Origin: Methanospirillum purgamenti
GTDB lineage: Archaea > Halobacteriota > Methanomicrobia > Methanomicrobiales > Methanospirillaceae
Direction: 5' to 3' (one strand)
Assembly (NCBI RefSeq): GCF_018502485.1
Contig: NZ_CP075546.1
Length of the DNA: 64,000 nucleotides
Of this stretch, positions 44,863-55,900 are shown piece by piece. The notes beneath the pieces were generated by a model. It made no database searches, was not told the DNA's origin, and was given only the letters and a program-made list of their open reading frames with translations. Numbering within the stretch: position 1 is the first letter of the stretch; every line of letters starts with the position of its first letter. The position numbers and the translations under genes were made by a program.

Positions 44863-47800
44863 ACTCACCACCGATCAATATCCCGTCAGTATTCATTTCG
44901 ATGAGATACCCGACTGTTGGATACATGAATTTATCATCATCCACTCCTCTGATAATCGGATACTCCCACCGCTGAGTCAATGGATTGAACATGAGGGTCT
45001 TGTTCCAGGCCTCACCCAGAGATGCAAGAGCTACACTGGCAGGAGTCGGCTGCATTGCCATGATACCAATACCATTCCAGCCGGTCTTGAGATCACGGGT
45101 AAATATTCCTCCTTTTGTATAATCAGGAGTAATCACAATTGACCCGGGATCTTCTTTCCAGACCCTAAGTGCTTCAAGTGGCTTAACCGGGTAATCATCG
45201 GTGACATTTACCCATTCATTTGCAGCATTGTTAAAGACTGCATACGGAACTCCTCCGGTTTGAATTCCATTGAATAACTTACTAACGGTGTTATAGTTAT
45301 CAGTTACTGCCATCGGGACAGATACATGGTTCCATCCCTGTTCAACAACAAACTGGCTCCCAGTTCCGATGGTAATGTAATTGTCCTTTGTTGTTGAATT
45401 TGAACCACCATTGTTCTTCACAGTCAGGGTTACGGTGTAAATACCTGGTATTGTGAATGTAATTGTTGGATTTTCTTCCGAAGAGGTAGCAACAGTCTGT
45501 CCTTCCCGAACAAGCTGCCAGTTCCATTCGTCGACAACACCTGTTGATTCATCAGTAAATTCCACCTGAACCGGGTAGAACTCAGATGATAAAGGTTCAG
45601 CAGAGAAAGCTGCTACTGGTGCATCATTCATTACCAGATAATCAACTATCTTCGGAATTCCAACTCCTCTACTGTCTCCAACGTTCAGGATAACCTGGTA
45701 TGTCCCTGCTTTTTGATAAACATGAACCGGACTCTGGAGTGATGATGTGGAATTGTCGCCAAACTCCCATTGCCATGAAGTTGGTGTTCCACCAGTAGAC
45801 TTGTCAGTGAACTGCACTTGGTCGCCAGAATATGCTGATGCCGGAGCAACAGTGAAATCTGCAATTAATCCTGTTGATATCGGATTTCCTGTAACAGTTA
45901 TAGATTTAGATGCAATTGAGCTTCCAAACTTGTCGCTTACCGTCAGGGTAACGTTATAGGTTCCTGGGAGGTAGTAGACATGAGCTGGACTCTGCACAGA
46001 TGATGATGTTCCATCTCCAAACATCCATTCCCAGGATGCCGGGGATCCAAGTGATTCATCTGAGAACTGAACAGTCTCTCCGGTCAGTGGTGATGCTGGA
46101 TTAAAACTGAAATCTGCAATCGGTCCGGATATCACATTGATGTAACTATCCTTGGTTGCAGTATTACTGACACCTTCTGCATCAGTAACTGTCAGTTCAA
46201 TGGTATATTTTCCAGTTTTATCAAAGACTTTCTTTGGATTCTGTTCAGTTGAGAACGGTTCCCCATTTGCAGTCCATGCCCAGCTGACACCTTTCATTAC
46301 AGATTTGTCAGTGAACTGTACCGAAAGTGGTGCATTGCCTTGAGTTTTATCTGCAGTGAAGTCCACATTGCCTTCACAAGCTTTGTCTTTTAACTCAAAG
46401 ATGACATGAGCATACAAATCATCTATACCTGGCTGGTTGAATCCATCAATCAGGGCTTTTACAGCAACTCCTGCATATAAAGAATCCTTTCCTTCAATCT
46501 TGAAGAGCTTGCTGTCATCAGTCGGCATAGTGGTCAAAACAAACCGATCACCAGTGCTTTCTGGTTCTCCAAGCCGGATGTCGAAGTTGTTGTTTGTACC
46601 AGGTGCCTGCACTATTACATCATATTTACCTGTTGCAATACTGCAGAGATCAATACCGTTGGCCTGAAGAAGTCCCTTATTCAGTTCGAACTTGTACGTT
46701 CCATCGCAGTAAATGGGAGTTACCGCCATCAGATAGTTTTTCAGACCAAACTGACTCTGCCCAAAGAGCCAGACCTGGAGCTGTTTGCATGAATTGCCTC
46801 CAGAGCTTCCCTGTACCCAGATCTCCTGAACTCCTCCCAGTTGACCACAGGGATATCCTGGGCAACAACACCGTGTTGTATCATTCACTGTTGCAGTCAG
46901 GTCGGGTTTTACCAGAGTAATATCGATGCTGGTTACGGCTGCACACTCCGGACAGTTCAGCAGACTACATACTCCTTCTTCACAGGCAACACCAAAGCAG
47001 TCGCCAAATCCGCAAGAACCTTCACCGGCACTGTCACATTGACAGAATCTGCAGTCCGGATCAACGCTGGCCATCCAAATCGTGTATTTCCCCTCTCCAA
47101 TTGGAACTGCCCCGGTGTCCCAGTTCGGTTCAACACGCCAATAGTTGGCAACGCCATCTTTCGTATCTAAAACAACAGCCTTGACAGGATCTTTACTATC
47201 AAGAGGGCTAAAGAGATTGACTCCACATGGATTAAGACCAGGTCCGGTCAGCCAGATATAAGTCATATTGCTGTCCGAATTAGTTCCGTCAATCCAAATT
47301 TCGTCTCCAAGGAAGAACTCAGTTTTTATTGCTCCACTCGGATCCTTCGTTGCACCAGTAATCGTACCCAATGGGACAGATATTGTTGCAGTAGACCTCA
47401 TATTGTAGAGTATATCCTGTGCCTGAATGGTGAAAGTCCCAGGTTTTACTGTGGTATCAATCCAGAAAGGCACAGTCACCGTTCCATCTGGTCCGGTTGT
47501 TACTTCAGCATAATACCGGGTTCCTTTCTCAAAGATATCCCAGTCTCCCTGTGATGGGAATGCATCTCCAGAGGGGACCGCCTGACGGATGAGCATCCCT
47601 TCAGTACAACAGTCAACTACCTTTCGGTTCCCAATGTCATATGATCCGTCAACCGGATCAAGCTTAATTCCCTGATTTGACAGTTCATCCCGGGTTCCAT
47701 AGATAAACGGAGGTCTGTCACAAATCTTTCCAGTGATCTTTGGCGGACATTCGTCGTAAATGAAGACCTCATAGGATGAATTTGGCATTCCGGTAATGGT

Positions 47801-48775
47801 TGCTGTAAACTGAGCGTCACGGCTTTTTCCAGTAGTCGGAGGTGTAACAGATACGGTTACTGATCTTGGTGTAAGTTCAACCTGATGTGAATCCCACGTG
47901 TATTTCTTCAATTCACGGTTTTTGAACATGTTGTTGACATTACAAACCGCTGTAACATCGTATGATCCAACCTTGTAGTGGTAATCAGTCTCCTGTCCAG
48001 TCCCAGCATCCCGCCAGCCGGTCATCCAGCCTTTTGGATTTGCCGTTTGTGAATTCCAGTTTTTCGGCCATACCCATGCAGGTGCCGGATTAATAGTGGT
48101 TGATTCACCAGGTAATGCACCAAGAACCAGATTCTTGGTAGACTCAATCTTGGTAGAACCATCATTCATCGCCAGAGTCATTAATTCAAGAAGGCGCTGT
48201 CCATCTGGAGCAGTCAATCCAACATTAACATATCCAAGCGATTCATACGGGGCCTCTCCCCGGTCTACTTTCCCTTTTTGAGCAATCCAATCAGTTCTGT
48301 TCGTAATATCTTCAAGATTGGTACTTGTAGAGAATTTGAACTGGAGTAATGTTCCACGCTGAACTTTTGAATCAGCCTTCATGTCAGCGTTTAAATTCCA
48401 GACTTCAAATTCAAGAACAGGCTCTTGAGTTGTGAATGCAAGAACCGGCTCTCCATTTACCATAACAGGTTCCTGAGGACCTACTGCCTGATACCAGAAT
48501 GTTTCCTCTTTATCGGTTGGTAAAGAGAAATTCACTCTATCCGGTATTCGAATGTGGTCTGTTACATTATGTAATGCATTTAATGAAACTACATACTCGT
48601 AGCCATCCATGCATTCGGTAACATCCACATTTTCTTCTCCAAAGAAGATAGTATGACCTTGCTGAATCTTCTTAAAAACAATATTTTCATCAATATTGTT
48701 GTACGATTCAGCAGACACTATCGTAACGCATGCTAAAAGGATAATGCATGTCGCCATTAGTAGATATCTGTTCAT
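44861..48775 (-). CDS. Large cysteine-rich DUF3821/PKD surface protein with C-terminal GWN domain (paralog 2)
   Basis: The product has 1304 residues. I use the ATG at 48775 because GGGAG lies 5 bases before it and the signal peptide starts there; upstream in-frame ATGs have no site. Order: signal; TIFFGEENVDVT near 41 (DUF3821); CDRPP near 350; GTNSDSNMTYIWLTG near 500; a Cys-rich insert near 572-615 with six or more Cys; CCCPGYPCG near 636; IEGKDSLYAGV...DLYAHVIFELKD near 795; four PKD domains (about 802-1128, one with WQWEFGDNST); and a C-terminal domain starting EQGWNHVSVPM. It heads a four-gene operon and has a leader of about 150 bases. Confidence 0.87.
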   Translation of the reverse strand: MNRYLLMATCIILLACVTIVSAESYNNIDENIVFKKIQQGHTIFFGEENVDVTECMDGYEYVVSLNALHNVTDHIRIPDRVNFSLPTDKEETFWYQAVGPQEPVMVNGEPVLAFTTQEPVLEFEVWNLNADMKADSKVQRGTLLQFKFSTSTNLEDITNRTDWIAQKGKVDRGEAPYESLGYVNVGLTAPDGQRLLELMTLAMNDGSTKIESTKNLVLGALPGESTTINPAPAWVWPKNWNSQTANPKGWMTGWRDAGTGQETDYHYKVGSYDVTAVCNVNNMFKNRELKKYTWDSHQVELTPRSVTVSVTPPTTGKSRDAQFTATITGMPNSSYEVFIYDECPPKITGKICDRPPFIYGTRDELSNQGIKLDPVDGSYDIGNRKVVDCCTEGMLIRQAVPSGDAFPSQGDWDIFEKGTRYYAEVTTGPDGTVTVPFWIDTTVKPGTFTIQAQDILYNMRSTATISVPLGTITGATKDPSGAIKTEFFLGDEIWIDGTNSDSNMTYIWLTGPGLNPCGVNLFSPLDSKDPVKAVVLDTKDGVANYWRVEPNWDTGAVPIGEGKYTIWMASVDPDCRFCQCDSAGEGSCGFGDCFGVACEEGVCSLLNCPECAAVTSIDITLVKPDLTATVNDTTRCCCPGYPCGQLGGVQEIWVQGSSGGNSCKQLQVWLFGQSQFGLKNYLMAVTPIYCDGTYKFELNKGLLQANGIDLCSIATGKYDVIVQAPGTNNNFDIRLGEPESTGDRFVLTTMPTDDSKLFKIEGKDSLYAGVAVKALIDGFNQPGIDDLYAHVIFELKDKACEGNVDFTADKTQGNAPLSVQFTDKSVMKGVSWAWTANGEPFSTEQNPKKVFDKTGKYTIELTVTDAEGVSNTATKDSYINVISGPIADFSFNPASPLTGETVQFSDESLGSPASWEWMFGDGTSSSVQSPAHVYYLPGTYNVTLTVSDKFGSSIASKSITVTGNPISTGLIADFTVAPASAYSGDQVQFTDKSTGGTPTSWQWEFGDNSTSSLQSPVHVYQKAGTYQVILNVGDSRGVGIPKIVDYLVMNDAPVAAFSAEPLSSEFYPVQVEFTDESTGVVDEWNWQLVREGQTVATSSEENPTITFTIPGIYTVTLTVKNNGGSNSTTKDNYITIGTGSQFVVEQGWNHVSVPMAVTDNYNTVSKLFNGIQTGGVPYAVFNNAANEWVNVTDDYPVKPLEALRVWKEDPGSIVITPDYTKGGIFTRDLKTGWNGIGIMAMQPTPASVALASLGEAWNKTLMFNPLTQRWEYPIIRGVDDDKFMYPTVGYLIEMNTDGILIGGE

Positions 48776-49310
48776 TTTCTCCCTCATCTGAAAACACCCC
48801 ACGTTCAGGCAGATCTCATATCATCCCCATATCAAAAATGATACAGGCATGGCACTCACCGATCTGTCCATCACACCCCATGGTAGTTTCTGTGGCGTAT
48901 TCAACTCCCATACGTAGATAATAAAATTCCTATATAATAATTGTAATATAAATATTTCCATAAGTATCCGAAAAACAGGGATTTTCTCATATTACTCTTT
49001 TTATACTGGCAATTATCCGGTTCAGAAACAAAAAAATTAGATTTAGATAGTATTCATATTAGTATCTCTATAAAAATCAGCCGGGATATAAAATTTTTAG
49101 AGAATCACTCGATTTCTAAAGAAAATCGTCAATCTGATTATTTGTGAATCTAATAGAAATACTCAAAATCATATTACTTTCGTACTATGCTAAAATTATT
49201 AACGCGGAAAAAGAGTCGGTTTAAATTGCTCCTATTTAGCCCCCATTTTTGAGGTGCCACATTACAGAAAATATAAAGAAAAATTGTTAAAAAATGAGAT
49301 GTATCAATAA
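48776..49310. other. Long non-coding gap with promoter of paralog 2
   Basis: This gap of 535 bases is AT-rich. It contains the promoter core at 48945-48958 and a leader of about 145-150 bases on the right side of paralog 2. Just before 49310 lie T-rich minus-strand stretches that could terminate the 49311 gene. I see no coding potential, RNA gene or hairpin of note in the rest (about 49000-49280). Confidence 0.6.
48945..48958 (-). promoter_or_regulatory. Shared promoter core GAAATATTTATATT, copy 1
   Basis: On the minus strand a 14-base core, GAAATATTTATATT, carries a TATA box with a purine-rich BRE-like start. An identical 14-mer precedes the 49311-52631 gene. It is about 170 bases before the ATG at 48775. 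Confidence 0.6.
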
Positions 49311-52300
49311 TTACCGAATACCAATTACTTTCGAGATAGTATCGGAATATATCTCATTTGATACTGATAACGTTACGTTGTAGGTACCTTCTTTCAGATA
49401 GGTATAGACAGGGAATTGCTCTGACGATACTGATCCATCACCAAAGTCCCAACTCCATGAAGTCGGTGATCCAGATGATTGGTCAATAAACGAAACTTTT
49501 GTTCCACCTTGGACTTTTGTTTCGAATTTTGCAGTTACCTGACCTACTGGTTCTCCCTCAACAGTGATCTCCTGGGTGGCACTCTCACTGCTTATACCAT
49601 TTTCATCGCTCACTGTAAGCCGTACTGTGTAGACTCCAGGACGTGGATAGGTATATACCGGGCTTTGTAGAGGAGAAGATGCTCCATCCCCAAACTGCCA
49701 GATCCAACTGGTTGGATTACCACTTGAGAGATCTGTGAACTGAATTTCAGATTCTCCGGCTTTAATTCCTGAATCCGGTGTGTAGGTAAACTTTGCAGTT
49801 GGTCCCTTTGCTACACGAATATAATCGTTTTTAACTGCTTTTGCTTTTGCATCACCGTTTGTAATGAGTGATACTGTATAACGACCTTCGTTTGTATAGG
49901 TGTGAACCGGATTCTGCTCTGTTGAAGTAGTTCCATCACCAAAGTCCCAACTCCATGATGTAGCCTGGTAACTTTTGTCAGTGAACCGAACTGTCAGAGG
50001 TTTGTTACCGTAGGTCCGATCTGCCTCGAAATCAGTACCAACTAGACAGGATTTGTCCTTGATAGTGAATTGAACATGGACATAGTTATCATCTACACTT
50101 GGATCATCAAGTCCCCTGATGAGAGCATAGAGGACTTCAGTTCCAAGTTTGTACCCCGGTCCTTCGACCTGGACGAGCTTACGCCAGTCGTCGTCGTAGA
50201 ACCGCTGTGAATCAGGATCTGGAATTACATCTCGAACAGTGTCATCAACATGGGTGAGGAAATCATCATTCGGGTTATCGTTTCCAATCAGGAGACCTGA
50301 ATAATTCTCTACCGGAGCAATATCCGGATGTCCTGAAAGAATCCATTTTTTATTCACCTCTACTGGTCTTGCCCACAGAGTTGGATCCAAATCATCCTCA
50401 AAAATAACATCGTACTGGTGATTGTATCCTGGATCCTGAATAATCAGATCATAGGTGCCTGAATCAATTCTACAGAGAGGTTCGCCGTAAATTCCAAGAA
50501 TGTCCTTCACAACATCAAATCTGTAGGTGCCATCACAATTTACCGGAACTTTGATGTTCATAAACTTGGTATCGCCAATTTTTCCCTTCCCTAAGAGCCA
50601 GACATTCAGTTCTTTTTCAGGATTCCCAGTTGAAAGACCACTTACATTAATTGGATGACCATCAATCGTAGTTCCACATGGATATCCAGAGCAACAGCAT
50701 CGTTCAATATCCTCGGTGATTGCTGTCAGTTCGGGTGCTTTTAGGATAATCGTTGCTACTGCATAGACATCACAATTCGGACAATCTTCAATAGCGCAGA
50801 CCTTTCCATTGCATCCAGGACAAACATCCTCCCTGAAAGTGCATGGGTGCCCACCACAATCAAGACAGTTCGGACAGTTTGGTGGCCAGTTACTTATTGC
50901 ATAGATGGTATAATTACCCGGATTAATTGGCAGGTAAGCAGTTTCCCAGAACCGGGGCTGACCTGTTGCCCCATTATTCGTAAACATCCAGTCAAATCCT
51001 TCAATTGCAGGCTGACTGATATCAACAATTTCCGGGCCATCTCCAATCGGTCCATGCGGATATGGAATCGGAATTAAACCTCCACCACATTCCGGCTGAC
51101 AGGGGCCAACCATATAGAGATAGGTTGTTAAACTGTCAGTATTGGCACCAGCAACCTTTAAAACATCCCCTAAATAAGCCTCAGTAATCGGGGCATTTGT
51201 TTTATCAGATGCCTGAGAAATTTGTATGGATATATCCCCTTTTCTGACGGTTAATTCAGTCTCATCAAAGATATGAACCCCATTACATTCAGGTGCACGC
51301 TTCTGCACATGAATCGTGTAAACAGGATTATTATCAGCTTTCCATACCGTGTTATCAACGAGAATGTCTATGGTAGCTCTTCCAAGACAATCTGTGGTTA
51401 TACTTGCATAATAAAGGACACCATCATGGAATACCTTTGGTACTACATCACGGAATGTCAAATCATCACAGCATGCAGGATAGACAATTTCACTTCCAAT
51501 GGGATATGGACCACCTTCGGGATCAAACAGTAGAGCAGTGTTTAGTGGATCATTTTCAAACCAAGGTGGGCGATCACAAATCTCACCGGTCATCTTGAGT
51601 GGACATTCCATCAGGGCAATAATGTACTCAGTTTTTGGCTTTCCAAGAACAGTTGCAGTAGCAGATTCTGTCCGAAGAATAGAACCGGGATTTACCGAAA
51701 CCGTCACGGTTTCAGGAATCAAATCCAAATTTGTAGATTTAGACTGGGCTCCCCCAATAGTTACATAATTGTCGATTATATTATTTGCCCAACAAATCGA
51801 ATAAACAGAATATGCACCGCTTGGAGTATAAATCAGGCCAGTTTGAGGATCAATCGCATCAGTATCCCATCTGTTCCACTGATGTGTATTGGTTAGAATA
51901 TCAATATCCTTGATACCAATTGCCGGGTAATTAGGATTACAATCCGGACAATTACATCCTCCTGCATCCGGTCCTAGTAAATAATCGAAATTTTTCCCAT
52001 TTACACCAGTGACGTTAATGTCAAAGATATGAGCATTGGCTCCACCTGGCAGATTCCGAGCAGGATTTGCATTACGTTGCTGAATTTTATACAAATTGGT
52101 CTTTATATTAAAGTCCAGATTTGTTCCGAGGAATATCTGACCACTCCGGTTGACATCAGGACATACATCATCAGCGACGACCAATTCAAGATGTGGTAGT
52201 TCAACGTAAAATGCTACAACATATTTACCATTGAACGAAATAGGTTGACCATCTGCTCTATTACATAGGTAAAATGCACCTTCGGTATACCTGCCGTTCA

Positions 52301-52631
52301 TGATATACTCGATCGGATTAATATAATAATCCAATTCACTACCTGGAGCAATTTCAATATACTTATCTGCAGATGTTCCTGGATTAGAACCTACATCATC
52401 TCCCCACCAGCCTAAGTACGTAACTTTTTGACCAGTATTCGGATCAATGAGCGCATCCAAAATATCCAGATGTTCTTCACCAACAAATACTGATTTCCCC
52501 TGTTCAATATAGGGAACCCAAATATTCTCTCCGGCTGCTGACACTGGACTTGTGAGCATCAGAATGATGCCCAGCAGGATCAAAAGCCAGACCATACCTT
52601 TTCGTTCAGATTTTTTGCTATCTGTTTTCAT
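49311..52631 (-). CDS. Large cysteine-rich DUF3821/PKD surface protein without GWN domain (paralog 3)
   Basis: The product has 1106 residues with a GAGAGGTGA start site. Order: signal; SVFVGEEHLDI near 47 (DUF3821); CDRPP near 350; GANTDSLTTYLYMVG near 495; a dense Cys stretch near 577-644 with several CxxC pairs (NCPNCLDCGGHPC, CPGCNGKVC, CPNC); CCCSGYPCG near 645; a VEGPGYKLG...DDNYVHVQF region near 850; then three PKD domains (about 867-1100), each with W-x-W-x-FGDG. It stops after the last PKD strand, so the GWN end of the two neighbours is absent. It is secreted, and an anchor is not visible. It has its own promoter. Confidence 0.86.
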   Translation of the reverse strand: MKTDSKKSERKGMVWLLILLGIILMLTSPVSAAGENIWVPYIEQGKSVFVGEEHLDILDALIDPNTGQKVTYLGWWGDDVGSNPGTSADKYIEIAPGSELDYYINPIEYIMNGRYTEGAFYLCNRADGQPISFNGKYVVAFYVELPHLELVVADDVCPDVNRSGQIFLGTNLDFNIKTNLYKIQQRNANPARNLPGGANAHIFDINVTGVNGKNFDYLLGPDAGGCNCPDCNPNYPAIGIKDIDILTNTHQWNRWDTDAIDPQTGLIYTPSGAYSVYSICWANNIIDNYVTIGGAQSKSTNLDLIPETVTVSVNPGSILRTESATATVLGKPKTEYIIALMECPLKMTGEICDRPPWFENDPLNTALLFDPEGGPYPIGSEIVYPACCDDLTFRDVVPKVFHDGVLYYASITTDCLGRATIDILVDNTVWKADNNPVYTIHVQKRAPECNGVHIFDETELTVRKGDISIQISQASDKTNAPITEAYLGDVLKVAGANTDSLTTYLYMVGPCQPECGGGLIPIPYPHGPIGDGPEIVDISQPAIEGFDWMFTNNGATGQPRFWETAYLPINPGNYTIYAISNWPPNCPNCLDCGGHPCTFREDVCPGCNGKVCAIEDCPNCDVYAVATIILKAPELTAITEDIERCCCSGYPCGTTIDGHPINVSGLSTGNPEKELNVWLLGKGKIGDTKFMNIKVPVNCDGTYRFDVVKDILGIYGEPLCRIDSGTYDLIIQDPGYNHQYDVIFEDDLDPTLWARPVEVNKKWILSGHPDIAPVENYSGLLIGNDNPNDDFLTHVDDTVRDVIPDPDSQRFYDDDWRKLVQVEGPGYKLGTEVLYALIRGLDDPSVDDNYVHVQFTIKDKSCLVGTDFEADRTYGNKPLTVRFTDKSYQATSWSWDFGDGTTSTEQNPVHTYTNEGRYTVSLITNGDAKAKAVKNDYIRVAKGPTAKFTYTPDSGIKAGESEIQFTDLSSGNPTSWIWQFGDGASSPLQSPVYTYPRPGVYTVRLTVSDENGISSESATQEITVEGEPVGQVTAKFETKVQGGTKVSFIDQSSGSPTSWSWDFGDGSVSSEQFPVYTYLKEGTYNVTLSVSNEIYSDTISKVIGIR

Positions 52632-52951
52632 AATTCACCTCTCCATCCCAACGGATCTGCCCTAATGGCTGGTTTCCTAAAAAATCCGGACTCATAGCGA
52701 CCGGAGTTTAAATCCCCCTGATAACCATTGAACCTGTTTTACCCATCTCAAACAGAACTGTTAACGTTTTGAGCCCCCGTTTCGTGATAATATACATCAT
52801 ATATATTATTACCAATATAAATATTTCTATTATTATTCATGTAACTATGTTTTGATGGAAATGAACTGATAATTAGAACAGAAAAGAAAAACTAAAATTA
52901 GAAAAGTAGATTATTAAAAAATTAAGCTCTTTCGGAAACATTATGTTCAAA
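52632..52951. other. Gap with promoter of paralog 3
   Basis: These 320 bases hold the copy-2 promoter core (52814-52827), a leader of about 160 bases, and the T-rich end of the 52952 gene. I see no coding frame. Confidence 0.6.
52814..52827 (-). promoter_or_regulatory. Shared promoter core GAAATATTTATATT, copy 2
   Basis: This 14-mer is identical to the one before the 48775 gene, on the minus strand and about 183 bases before the ATG at 52631. Flanking bases differ, so the match is confined to the core. Confidence 0.6.
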
Positions 52952-55900
52952 TTATATTATGACTCCTCCATTATAACCTGAAGTTAATGTTTTGCTGACT
53001 AATACGGATGCACCAACTTTTGGTTTAATCTCAAGGGTAAATTTACCACCAGGACGTGGTCCATTTACATTCAATGTAACCTGAGTTCTCTCGCCAGGTG
53101 ATAATGATCCAGTCATTCCGGATGAGACGGTTTGTGGGATTCCATTATCGACACCATATAAATACAGAATATCTGCTAAATTGACAGATTCCCCACCTTG
53201 TGGAACTGTGATAAAGAAGGTGATTGTTTTCAAGAGAGATCCTTCCATCTCACCATACATCTGACCATCAAGAACAACATTTGAGGTTGATTGTTTAATT
53301 CCCGAATACGTGGGCTCCGTTGGAGTTACTGTTGGAGTTACTGTTGGAGTTACTGTTGGAGTTACTGTTGGAGTTACTTCTGAATCTGCAGAAGTATATA
53401 TCTCTATTTTATTAGAAAATGTATTCATGTTAAGGTCATTCGAAACAGTCAATTTGGCATAATAATTACCTAATTGTGTATATTTATGATCGAATGTCCT
53501 CCATTCACTTGAAAATTTCTGAATGGTACCGTCACCAAATTCTAAGGTCCAGTTTGTTATCGATCCTTCAGATGTATCAGTAAACCGTATAATTCTACTA
53601 CCAACATTTTCCCATTTAAATCCTGCTTTCACAGCTGGATTTTTGATAGTGAGGTTCTGCGATATTGAATTAGAACCTGCACTGTTACCAACAGTCAGGG
53701 TGATTACAAAAGTTCCATAATCGTTGAAAAGGTGTTCAGGACTCTGAATAGATGAACCTAGACCGTCGCCAAATGTCCATTTCCAGGTAGTAATTTCACC
53801 AACAGACTTATCAGTAAATTGTACCTGCTTTGGATTGCCTGGGTTTACAGTTACATTGAACCTGGCAACAGGAGAATTCATGGGTGGAACTATTACTGTT
53901 TTGTTGATTGCACTAATTTTATTAAATTGATCCTTAACTGTAAGATTCACATTGAACAGACCAACTTCGGAGTACGTATGTTTTGGACTTTTATCTATTG
54001 ATAGAGCCGAATCTCCAAACTCCCAGGCATATGTCAATGGTGTTGAACCAAAACTCTGATCAATAAATTGAACTGAAAGTGGTTCAGCATCGATTTTAGA
54101 ATAGGTGAAGTCAGCTATAGGATCAAAATATTGGGGCGTGATTGCTTTAACGACAATAAATGATGGCTTGTAACGATCAAACGTGGTACCTTGTGCATCC
54201 GTCACTGTTAAGCGGATTGAATATGACCCAGGTGATTGATAAATGTGTATTGGATCTTTATCAGATGAGGTGGAATTATCTCCGAAATCCCAAAGATATG
54301 TCACTCCCGTAAAGGACGACTTATCTTTAAAAGATACGGTTAATGGAGCTAAACCATCTTGAGTATCAGCTTCAAAATTTACACTTTTTCTATCCGGACA
54401 GTAATTCGGACTCAGGGAGAAGGTTGCAGTTGCATATTTATCTCTCACAAATGATTCTGATAAAATTGACTTCAATCTGCTTAACGCCTCATTCCCGGAG
54501 TATGAACCCGGTCCCTCTACCGGGAAAGATTTTGTCCAGTACAAAGGATTTGACTGTACAACATACAAATGGGAAGAATCCTGATCCCGCGGGAACATGG
54601 CATTGGGTATCCTTGATGCAAATTTACTCGTTTCAAGAGTGACATCAAAGATTTCATCCCCGGAAGTTGTAACATAAGGAACCTGGACAACAACAGTGTA
54701 GTTCCCTTCCTCTAAATCACATAATTTAATTTCATTTGGCTCTAGCAGGTACTGATTAATATCTAAATTAAAAGTTCCTTCATCATCCAATAGTGTTGTA
54801 AATTCATCGTTGAATAGGAAACCTCTTCCTCCAAATGAACCATCTCCAAACATCCAGATCTGAACCGGGAGTCTTGAAACCCCTGTTTCCATTTTAAGAG
54901 TAATTTTATCTGCAGAATCGGAAGTTCCACAAGGATATCCCTGACAACAGCAAGGACTTACAATGATTGGATCAATAGTTACTCCAATTGGTGAAGGATC
55001 CAACAACTCGATAATTGCAGGATCGGATAATGGCTCACAATTGGGGCAACTTGCAAAAGCACATAGCCCTTTTTCGGTTGTAGTACAGCTACCCCTTGGA
55101 GGAATTAATGGTAAAATTTCTTCGGGATTAATACTTGAGGCATATATCGAGTAACTTTGTCCACCAAGTAATGGGAGTGAAGATGTGTCCCAAACAAGTT
55201 CCCAAGTTCCATCGGAGTGATATTCACCCTTATATGGAGAATTTGGATTGTTCAGAATTGAAGCGTTTATCTTAGTGGGACTGGATGAGTAAACCGGAAG
55301 AGATGACGGGAATAGATTTGTTCCACATTCTGGCAAACCATATCCTTTCAGCCAAAGATAGGTATCCGGACCATCGGTATTCTTCCCAGAAATTTTAACT
55401 TTTTGACCTCTATTTATCGAGGAAATAGACCGGCCAGTATTATAGTCTGAAAATGCGACATCTACTTCACCCATAACAACTTCAAAAGTGTAATCCCTTG
55501 TAGTATCTCTTGTAGGATTATTTAACTGCTGAAAATGTATGGTATATTTTCCAGGCTTCAGACTTTGTTTCCCATAAACGTCAGGGTACAGAGTATTGAT
55601 AGAGATTGGATAATTTGCAGTGTTTGAAATGTTAGTTAATCCGAAGTAATGATTATCATCAGCAAAAGGAACAAACCATTCGCCTTTTGAGGGATATGTT
55701 TTTCCATTTGGGACTAATTCTGAAAATTTCGCCTCTCTGTCCACAACAGGATAGACCATTTGGGATCCATATAACGATGTGTTAAATTTCATCCCAGACT
55801 GATTTTGGAAAAATGGAGGCCGATCACCATATGCACCAGTCATTGTCTGGGGATTGATGACAAAGCCTGCCAATAATTCAGGTCCAGAATAACAGGTACA

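Noticed and set aside
49000..49280. Possible small RNA or gene in the long gap
   Set aside because: AT-rich with scattered stops and no stable hairpin or paired promoter that I could support.
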